Position numbers and translations under genes: made by a program
In this document: positions 56,369 to 64,000 of the stretch, in pieces
How positions within the stretch are numbered: the stretch's first letter is position 1
Layout: every line of letters begins with the position of its first letter
The notes under the pieces: generated by a model
Told to the model about the DNA's origin: nothing
The model's input: only the letters and a program-made list of their open reading frames with translations
Databases searched by the model: none
Origin: Chlorobiota bacterium
GTDB taxonomy: Bacteria; Bacteroidota; Ignavibacteria; Kapaibacteriales; UBA961
Direction of reading: 5' to 3'
Assembly: GCA_014191195.1 (NCBI GenBank)
Contig: BJGZ01000005.1
Span: 1,557 to 65,556, forward strand
DNA length: 64,000 nt

Positions 56369-57150
56369 CTGCTTGCCCCATCATATAAAGAAAGAGAGTA
56401 TACAAAAAACCATCTAGAAAAAATCGCAAAAACACTTGTACTGATTATACATATTGACATAAGTTCTATGTCTGGTTCAGACCACAGCATTCTTGAAGGT
56501 ACAGAAGCAATAATACTTATAGGAAAAACTGTTAGAAATATTCTTTGAATTCTCTTACTGTACATTCCATCTGGTCTTGTAGCAATTTGATAAATAGTAT
56601 GGAAAATATTCTGAATTCCAGAAGAATTAACGATGTGAAATGCACAAGACGCTACTAGTGTTTCTAGACATAGCATAATGATAGACCCACATATGCACAT
56701 AGTAAACCAACATATCCATTGAATAACAGATATAGAGTTAGTTAGCATCGTAATGCCAGTAGAAAAAACGATAATACTCACTATAAAATTTAATATAGAA
56801 GCAATATTGGGATAGCGAAAGAAAGCAAGAAAGAAGACAGATACAGGTTTTAACAGAAAAAAATCTAATTCACCAGTATTTATATATGTGGGAAATTTCC
56901 AAAAATTAGTGGCAACCAACATCATATTGATTGAATCTACCATAAAAAGGGTGCCTAAAAACACATAAGCATGTGATTTGCTAAGACCTGCAAAACCAGG
57001 GGTATACAAGAACATTACTTCAAAAAAAAGAATCTGTATAGAATACCAAGCAATATCAATTAAAAAATAGAAGAAGAAATGTCCGCGAAATTCTAATTCT
57101 CTTGCAAGACAATTCTTAAAGAAGGCAATCCATAATCGTATTATTTGCAT
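56365..57150 (-). CDS. ABC-2 type permease subunit
   Basis: A 261-residue membrane protein with about six TM helices. The start MQIIRLWIAFFKNCLARELEFRG and the central FWKFPTYINTGELDFFLLKPVS are characteristic of ABC-2 permeases of the DUF990 type (PF06182), which often occur as two permeases plus an ATPase. No ATPase or second permease is adjacent here, so its partners must be elsewhere. It lies 4 bp downstream of the exonuclease on the same strand. Confidence 0.82.
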   Translation of the reverse strand: MQIIRLWIAFFKNCLARELEFRGHFFFYFLIDIAWYSIQILFFEVMFLYTPGFAGLSKSHAYVFLGTLFMVDSINMMLVATNFWKFPTYINTGELDFFLLKPVSVFFLAFFRYPNIASILNFIVSIIVFSTGITMLTNSISVIQWICWFTMCICGSIIMLCLETLVASCAFHIVNSSGIQNIFHTIYQIATRPDGMYSKRIQRIFLTVFPISIIASVPSRMLWSEPDIELMSICIISTSVFAIFSRWFFVYSLSLYDGASS

Positions 57151-57154
57151 GATT

Positions 57155-57904
57155 TTATCGAATATCTGGCATATAATCTTTCATGGCTACGTATAAATCC
57201 CAAGTTGCTTGTACATCTCTTAAGCAATATTCTGCAATGGTAGTATATGATTGATGAGCATAAAGCTCACCAACTTTTGAGCCGTCTACGCCATCTGCCT
57301 TTGGTGATTCTATGCCAAATGCTTTTGCAGCAAAATCAAAATTGTATCTACGTGTAGCACCCGATTGCTGAGGGCTAAAAAAACATAATTCATCTAGTAA
57401 ATCAGTATGAGAATCTTTATAGCTATATCTGGTGCCACTCATAAGATTATGCAAAGGTTTAACTTTTAATAAAGCTGACCTAAGCATAATAAATGGAGCA
57501 TCAAAACCCCTTCCATTAAAAGTTATTAAATGAGGTTGAGGATAGCTTGTTAATATTTTCCAAAAGCCCTCGATTAATGTTTTTTCAGAACAAAAAACAG
57601 ACTTAATTCCATTAGGAAGTTCAATTGTTTGCATATTCCCATCAGCAATAGATGGGTCTACCATAAAGGCACCATTTTTTAATTCTACCCATAGATTCTC
57701 CTGCTTTTGCATGATCTTTACACCTAGGCAAACAATTTGACCAGTTAATGGCGATAATGCCATTTCGTTAATTTTTTTTTCCTGTAATTCTTTGGTGTCT
57801 GCCCCACGAATAAGATATTCTTTTCGGGCTTCATCAAATGAATCAAAAGGTAATCCAATTGTTTCTATATCATAAGTGATATAAGTTTTTGTATAAGAAC
57901 TCAT
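57155..57904 (-). CDS. Predicted 3'-5' exonuclease, PolB-like DnaQ fold
   Basis: The 249-residue protein has Exo I YDIETIGLP (Asp, Glu), Exo II ITFNGRGFDAPFI (Asn, Asp), and a late YCLRDVQATWDLY (Exo III-like Asp), the DEDD arrangement of PolB-like 3'-5' exonucleases (PF10108). No polymerase domain is attached. It may proofread or trim DNA or RNA; the substrate is unknown. It is first in a two-gene leftward unit with the ABC-2 permease. Confidence 0.85.
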   Translation of the reverse strand: MSSYTKTYITYDIETIGLPFDSFDEARKEYLIRGADTKELQEKKINEMALSPLTGQIVCLGVKIMQKQENLWVELKNGAFMVDPSIADGNMQTIELPNGIKSVFCSEKTLIEGFWKILTSYPQPHLITFNGRGFDAPFIMLRSALLKVKPLHNLMSGTRYSYKDSHTDLLDELCFFSPQQSGATRRYNFDFAAKAFGIESPKADGVDGSKVGELYAHQSYTTIAEYCLRDVQATWDLYVAMKDYMPDIR

Positions 57905-58035
57905 GCGATATCCATGTAAAAAAGTTTATACTAATTTAGTGAATTAAATAAGGTATATAAAGCTATATTAAAACCTGAAGAGTAAAACAGTTAAAAATGA
58001 GTGAGTTGTCGATATTCGAATTCAAGAGAAAAGAG

Positions 58036-58043
58036 TATTTTTG
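58036..58043 (+). promoter_or_regulatory. Possible -7 element for the PBP gene
   Basis: TATTTTTG, an exact TAnnTTTG, 34 bp before the start codon. The nearest TTG upstream is about 27 bp away, longer than the usual spacer, so support is partial. Confidence 0.35.
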
Positions 58044-58077
58044 AAATGCAGCATTATTCTATCCCAATTAATATATT

Positions 58078-60252
58078 ATGAGTCCTGCTAAAAAGAAAAT
58101 TTCCAAGCAGAAAGAAGATATAAGCGATTCACAATCCCAATTATCAATGGAATTTGCGTTTTCACCGCAAAGAATCAGATTGATACTTATTTTTATTTGC
58201 TCTATATATTGTATTGCAGCAATTAGATTGTTTTATATTCAAATTATCAAGGGCGGTGAATATCAACAAAAAGCGAGACAACAATATGAGATTGTCGTTC
58301 AAATGATTCCACAAAGGGGACAGATATTTGATAGGAATGGAAGAGTGATAGCAATGAGTGTAAACGGTTTTTCTTATGCATTAGATGCCAAAATGATAAA
58401 AAATAAAAAGGCAATTATTACAGCATTTAATCAAGTAACCGGAGATACTACAGGATATTATGAACGCTTAATAATGAATGCAAAATCCTCTTTTACTTAT
58501 ATAATTAGGGGCATGACTTCTAGACATAAAATTATTGACTCGATAAAAGATCCTGGCTTTATAAGATTATCAGAACCAAAAAGAAGATATGTATACGGCT
58601 CTGCAGGAGCCCAAGTAATTGGATATGCTAATATAGATAATATTGGAGTGTCTGGAATAGAATTGCATCTTGACTCTTTATTGCAGGGTAAAAAAGATTC
58701 TGTAGCCATGAAAAGGGATGCTGTGGGGAATTTATATCCAACTGTTGAAATGTCTGATAAACATATAGTGAAGGGAGATAATGTAGCTTTAACATTGGAT
58801 ATAGAATTACAAAGAATCGCGGAGTATGAATTGGCAGAAGGTATTATGGAGTCTCATGCCGAAGGTGGAACAGTTATCGCCATACATCCTGCAACTGGCG
58901 AAGTATTAGCTATGGCATCTTATCCAACTTTCGACCCCAATCATAATAATAATATACTACCCGAAGCTATGCGCTTGCAGGGTATAACAGATATTTATGA
59001 GCCAGGTTCAACTTTTAAGCTCATTACTGCATGCGCCTTGATTGAAGAAGGAATCTTAAAACCGGACTCTAAAGTTAATGGAATGGGAGGTTCCTATCGT
59101 ATTGGTAATTATGAGATAAAAGATTCGCATCCAATGTATAAAATGTCTTTTTCAGAAGCATTAGAACAATCTAGCAATATAGTATTTGCAAAAAATTCTG
59201 ATAATCTATCTTCTGATAAATTTTATAAATATGCTCGTGATTTTGGTTTCGGGATTTTTCTTGGTATCGATTTGCCTGGTGAGGTTTCTGGTATTTTAAA
59301 AAAGCCTTCTGCATTTGATGCTTCTACAAAAAGATTTATGGCTTATGGTTATGAATTAGGTGCTACTGCATTGCAAGTAGTTAATGCATATGCCACAGTG
59401 GCAAATCGTGGCATAATGATGAGGCCATATGTAATAAAATCGATTATTGATAATGATGGTGGAACTATCATGTATAATAAACCTCAAAGAATTCGATCTG
59501 TTATTTCTAATAAAACGTCTATGATAGTAAAAGATATGCTGTGTGGAGTTGTTGACAGGGGAACTGGACAAGAAGCAAAAATTGATGGTATTCGTATTGC
59601 AGGAAAAACAGGAACTGCCCAACAGTTAATTGATGGTAAATATTCTAAACAAGCATATACTGCCTCATTTGCTGGTTTTTTTCCTGCTGATAATCCTAAA
59701 ATTGCAATGATAGTAATGTTGCACAGACCTAAAACAGATATTTATGGTGGCAAAACAGCTGCTCCAATATTTAGAAAGATTGCTCAAAAATGGATAACTG
59801 CGTCTAAATTACCCATTAATGAAAATCTAACAGATCAAGAACTTATGCAAAGTAAATTAATTGATAGTGCATTGGTTCCTGACTTAAGAGGTATTTCAGT
59901 AAAAAAAGCCCGAGAAATGGTTCATTCTATTGGTTTGCGTTTACCCAGAAATGCAGAAGGAATCATTATAGAACAATATGTGCCTAAAGGGTTTTGGCTG
60001 AAAAAAGGGACAGATATTCCAATTAAAACTGGTGATGCTTCTAAGAAAAAAACTATTGTACTCTCTGATAATTCTCAAAAAAATAGTCCTAGTAATCCAT
60101 TAAGGCCAAATGTTAAGGGTATGAGTGTTCGCAGGGCTATGTCTGTATTGCATGCGGCTGGCTATCAAGTCAGAGTAATTGGCCAAGGAAAAGTGATAGG
60201 GCAAGTATATAATAAGGCAGGCAAAAAAGAATGTATTTTAAGTTGTGAATAA
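58078..60252 (+). CDS. ftsI: Class B penicillin-binding protein with C-terminal PASTA domains (FtsI/SpoVD type)
   Basis: The 724-residue transpeptidase that cross-links septal peptidoglycan. It has a TM anchor at about 33-54, a dimerisation domain with RGQIFDRNGRVIAMSV, and a transpeptidase domain with Ser311 in EPGSTFKL, the SSN motif (QSSNIVF), and the KTG box (AGKTGTAQQ, Lys510). Two PASTA domains follow (about 600-660 and 677-720). It is usually within dcw clusters, but no mraY or mur genes flank it here. It is convergent with xerD, with zero bases between stops. Confidence 0.92.
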   Translation: MSPAKKKISKQKEDISDSQSQLSMEFAFSPQRIRLILIFICSIYCIAAIRLFYIQIIKGGEYQQKARQQYEIVVQMIPQRGQIFDRNGRVIAMSVNGFSYALDAKMIKNKKAIITAFNQVTGDTTGYYERLIMNAKSSFTYIIRGMTSRHKIIDSIKDPGFIRLSEPKRRYVYGSAGAQVIGYANIDNIGVSGIELHLDSLLQGKKDSVAMKRDAVGNLYPTVEMSDKHIVKGDNVALTLDIELQRIAEYELAEGIMESHAEGGTVIAIHPATGEVLAMASYPTFDPNHNNNILPEAMRLQGITDIYEPGSTFKLITACALIEEGILKPDSKVNGMGGSYRIGNYEIKDSHPMYKMSFSEALEQSSNIVFAKNSDNLSSDKFYKYARDFGFGIFLGIDLPGEVSGILKKPSAFDASTKRFMAYGYELGATALQVVNAYATVANRGIMMRPYVIKSIIDNDGGTIMYNKPQRIRSVISNKTSMIVKDMLCGVVDRGTGQEAKIDGIRIAGKTGTAQQLIDGKYSKQAYTASFAGFFPADNPKIAMIVMLHRPKTDIYGGKTAAPIFRKIAQKWITASKLPINENLTDQELMQSKLIDSALVPDLRGISVKKAREMVHSIGLRLPRNAEGIIIEQYVPKGFWLKKGTDIPIKTGDASKKKTIVLSDNSQKNSPSNPLRPNVKGMSVRRAMSVLHAAGYQVRVIGQGKVIGQVYNKAGKKECILSCE

Positions 60253-61182
60253 TTAACCTCTTGGATGAAAAGTTCTATGAACTTCTCTAATAAACTCCCT
60301 GTCTAGATGAGTATAGATTTGAGTTGTGCTGATATCAGAATGACCAAGCATTTCTTGCAAAGCTCTTAAATCAGCACCTCCCTCTAGTAAATGTGTTGCA
60401 AAGGAATGTCTAAATGTATGAGGATGTACATGTTTGTCAATTCCAGCCAAAGAAACTGAACAGGAAACAATATTCCATATGCTCATTCTTGATAATCCTC
60501 TTCCTTTTTGATTTAAAAAAAGAATATCATCAGTTGAAACACCAGATTTCATGAAATGAGGTCTGATGTCATGTTGATATCTCTGAATCCAACCTAATGC
60601 TGTTTCTCCAACAGGGACAATTCTTTCTTTAGACCCTTTGCCAAAAACTCTTATCATTTCTTGAGGAAATAGAATATCTCTTTGTTTCACATTGCATAAT
60701 TCAGAAACTCTTAAGCCTGATGCATACAGTAATTCTAAAATCGCTTTGTCTCTCATTCCAGCTTTTGTTTCGATGTCTGGTTGATCTAAGATTAAAAATA
60801 TTTCTTGAATAGACAAGGTATCTGGCAATAACCGTTTTGATTTAGGTAATTCAGCTTTTTCTGTTATATCATGATCAATCACTTTATTTGAAAACAGAAA
60901 AGTAAAAAATCCACGAATTGACGATAGATTCCGGGATCGTGAGCTTAAGGCTAAACCAATTTCTTCTAATAGAGCTAAAAATTGGTTTAGGTGTTGAATG
61001 GTTATATCATTAAAAGAAGAGATATCTTTTTGCTGAGAAAATTCTGCAAATCTAGATATATCAAAAATATAGGCGTTCAATGTATTATCACTGACGCCTT
61101 TTTCGAAAGTCAAATATCTTTTATATGAAGTAATATCTTTAATCAGAGAATGCGCCAGCTTATTTTTTGTTTCGCTGCTCAT
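60253..61182 (-). CDS. xerD: Site-specific tyrosine recombinase XerD type
   Basis: The 309-residue recombinase has an N-terminal SAM-like core-binding domain (about 10-100) and a catalytic domain with Arg in ASGLRVSELC, Lys in FGKGSKERIVP, HxxR in HTFRHSFATHLLEGG, His in LGHSDISTTQ, and the nucleophile Tyr in IYTH. The length and LLEGGADLRALQEMLGH are those of chromosomal XerC/D, which resolve dimers at dif, not of integrative elements. It is 9 bp downstream of guaB on the same strand. Confidence 0.92.
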   Translation of the reverse strand: MSSETKNKLAHSLIKDITSYKRYLTFEKGVSDNTLNAYIFDISRFAEFSQQKDISSFNDITIQHLNQFLALLEEIGLALSSRSRNLSSIRGFFTFLFSNKVIDHDITEKAELPKSKRLLPDTLSIQEIFLILDQPDIETKAGMRDKAILELLYASGLRVSELCNVKQRDILFPQEMIRVFGKGSKERIVPVGETALGWIQRYQHDIRPHFMKSGVSTDDILFLNQKGRGLSRMSIWNIVSCSVSLAGIDKHVHPHTFRHSFATHLLEGGADLRALQEMLGHSDISTTQIYTHLDREFIREVHRTFHPRG

Positions 61183-61191
61183 TCTGATCCT

Positions 61192-62676
<1,485 letters not shown>

Positions 62677-62843
62677 TTAAAGTAAAAAGTTGGTCTTTAA
62701 CATAGATAAAAACAATGTTATTGGTGCAATTTAGTGAATATCTCATATCTTTCCTTGTAAACAAGTGAACGAATTTACATTGTAATCCGTTATACAACTT
62801 TTGTTTGGTTCTAAGTTTTTCCAAAATTTGAGTTTCGTATTGT

Positions 62844-63293
62844 ATGAATGACATTCAATCATTATATCAGCAAGTTATTTTAGACCACAATAAAAACCCA
62901 AGAAATTTTGGTCCATTGCTATCTGCAAATCATTCTGCAGATGGTTTAAATCCTCTTTGTGGTGATGATATTACGGTGCATCTTTTGATTGAGAACGACA
63001 TAATAAAAGAAATTTCATTTGAAGGTTCTGGTTGTGCAATTGCTAAGTCTTCTGCTTCTATCATGACAACCGTTCTAAAAGGAAAGACTATTGAACAAGC
63101 AGAACAATTATTTGCTGATTTCCATTTTGTTGTTACTGCACCTATGGATGCTGAATTAAACGAGGACTCACTAGGTAAAATGGCTGTTTTTTCTGGCGTC
63201 AGAGAATTCCCAGCTCGTGTTAAATGCGCTTCATTGGCATGGCATACTATGCAATCTGCTTTACATGGTAAAAATATTACTTCAACTGAATAA
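62844..63293 (+). CDS. sufU: Fe-S cluster assembly scaffold SufU
   Basis: The 149-residue IscU/NifU-like protein has three conserved Cys: Cys39 in NPLCGD, Cys64 in GSGCAIA and Cys128 in RVKCASL. The approximately 18-residue insert between the second and third Cys (DAELNEDSLGKMAVF) marks SufU rather than IscU. SufU moves sulfur from the desulfurase SufS. sufT follows 13 bp later. The remaining suf genes are outside the window. Confidence 0.93.
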   Translation: MNDIQSLYQQVILDHNKNPRNFGPLLSANHSADGLNPLCGDDITVHLLIENDIIKEISFEGSGCAIAKSSASIMTTVLKGKTIEQAEQLFADFHFVVTAPMDAELNEDSLGKMAVFSGVREFPARVKCASLAWHTMQSALHGKNITSTE

Positions 63294-63306
63294 TACATTA
63301 TAAATT

Positions 63307-63693
63307 ATGAATACTTTTGTACCTCTCAGATTAGACGATAAAGAAAATCATATAAAGCCTGCTCTTGTGATTGATACTTCAGATTCTGCTTCTATAGAAG
63401 ATAACATCATTGCAGCTATAAAGACTGTTTTTGATCCTGAAATTCCAGTTGATATTTATGCTCTTGGTTTGATTTATAGCGTAAAATACGATGCCGAAAG
63501 CCAAAAAGCTGACATTGTTATGACATTAACATCTCCAGGTTGTTTTGCAGCGGGTATGATTCCTGGGCAAGTTGAACAAGCGGCACTTCAGGTTGCAGAC
63601 GTTAAAAGTGTGCGTGTTGAATTAACATTTGATCCCCCTTGGGATAAAGAAATGATGAGCGAAGCTGCAAAGCTTGAATTAGGATTTTGGTAA
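63307..63693 (+). CDS. MIP18/DUF59 family Fe-S assembly factor (SufT-like)
   Basis: The 128-residue protein has the DUF59 core VFDPEIPVDIYALGLIY, TLTSPGCFAAGMIP with the conserved Cys, and TFDPPWDKEMMSEAAKLELG. SufT proteins help to mature Fe-S enzymes; PaaD of phenylacetate epoxidase is in the same family. Position after sufU favours SufT, but the next gene is PaaE-like, so both are kept open. Confidence 0.85.
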   Translation: MNTFVPLRLDDKENHIKPALVIDTSDSASIEDNIIAAIKTVFDPEIPVDIYALGLIYSVKYDAESQKADIVMTLTSPGCFAAGMIPGQVEQAALQVADVKSVRVELTFDPPWDKEMMSEAAKLELGFW

Positions 63694-63731
63694 ATTAATA
63701 TTACTTTTCTTTTATTTTTTTTAGATGTTGA

Positions 63732-64000
63732 ATGGCACTTGAATTTTATCCTGTCAAGGTTTCTCATATTAAAAGGCTTACCGATGCAGCAGTTGCTATA
63801 AGCTTTGATATTCCTGAAGAACTCAAACAAGTTTTTGCTTATCTCCCCGGACAATACATTACGATTCGATTGAATATTAATGGCCAAACTGTAAATAGAG
63901 CCTATTCATTATGTAGTAGCCCACATAGTGATAACTCATTAACAATTGGTGTAAAACAAACTGAGCATGGACTTGTTTCTACATATATTAATAAACATCT
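63732..64000 (+). CDS. PaaE-like FAD/ferredoxin oxidoreductase, N-terminal part (truncated by window)
   Basis: The first 89 codons are visible. They encode the FAD-binding barrel of ferredoxin-NADP reductase-like proteins: YLPGQYITIRL and RAYSLCSSP (the RxYS flavin motif), then LTIGVKQTEHGLVSTYI. This resembles PaaE/HCP reductase-type enzymes that also carry an NAD domain and a C-terminal 2Fe-2S ferredoxin, which would be beyond the edge. It starts 38 bp after the DUF59 gene and probably belongs to the same operon. Confidence 0.8.
   Translation, partial: MALEFYPVKVSHIKRLTDAAVAISFDIPEELKQVFAYLPGQYITIRLNINGQTVNRAYSLCSSPHSDNSLTIGVKQTEHGLVSTYINKH

Noticed and set aside
60253-61182. Tyrosine recombinase as integrase of a mobile element
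   Set aside because: Length and motifs are those of chromosomal XerC/D; no att repeats or cargo genes flank it.
62770-62790. TTACA-T-TGTAA palindrome in the guaB-sufU gap as an Fe-S regulator site
   Set aside because: Short and AT-rich, easily arising by chance; no second copy seen.

Overview
The window is AT-rich, densely packed chromosomal DNA from a bacterium of the Bacteroidota/Chlorobiota group. The signs are a short primary sigma factor without region 1.1, several promoters of the form TTTG-N18-20-TAnnTTTG, Por/T9SS-type C-terminal domains on two large secreted proteins, a SusC-like TonB receptor with a carboxypeptidase-like N-domain, and an EF-P with the loop PGNLRAF that I remember from green sulfur bacteria. 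I would look first among Kapabacteria/Ignavibacteria-like lineages; the exact placement is inference.

Region 1 (1-9641) is the unusual part. It is a tandemly repeated two-gene cassette. Each unit has (a) a very large exported protein with about 15-residue Gly-Gly/Asn-rich YadA-like head repeats, an Ala-rich hydrophobic stretch, a conserved C-terminal domain resembling phage-fibre intramolecular chaperones, and a coiled coil or tail; and (b) an exported protein ending in a phage tail-collar domain with HxH metal-site motifs. The two head genes share at least 790 bp of perfect identity (1-790 = 5621-6410), ending abruptly. I read this as a surface or secreted fibre system built from phage-fibre parts and homogenised by recombination.

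Region 2 (9.6-25 kb) is housekeeping: rpmH-rnpA-yidD-thiolase; secD-secF; purA; a TrmH-like methyltransferase; a secreted purple-acid-phosphatase-like enzyme; a leftward unit tRNA-Cys-efp-accB-accC-gcvH; an amino-acid permease; a SAM methyltransferase; rpoD and gatC.

Region 3 (25-42 kb) holds envelope and nucleic-acid genes: murA, an EnvC-like degenerate LytM protein, a histidine kinase, a T9SS-type subtilisin, an S1-domain protein with a heptapeptide-repeat extension, a UvrD/PcrA helicase, a TonB receptor, and a Rossmann protein translationally coupled to purN.

Region 4 (42-64 kb) holds a 1573-residue T9SS cargo protein, a HIT protein, kdsD, a RodZ-like protein, an AtuA-family protein coupled to a glycosyltransferase, a HAD phosphatase with a degenerate hydroxyacyl-CoA dehydrogenase, cdsA, an ABC-2 permease, an exonuclease, a PASTA-containing penicillin-binding protein, xerD, guaB, and a sufU-sufT-reductase cluster that runs off the window. 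No intergenic gap exceeds 300 bp. Convergent genes repeatedly abut or overlap at their stop codons.
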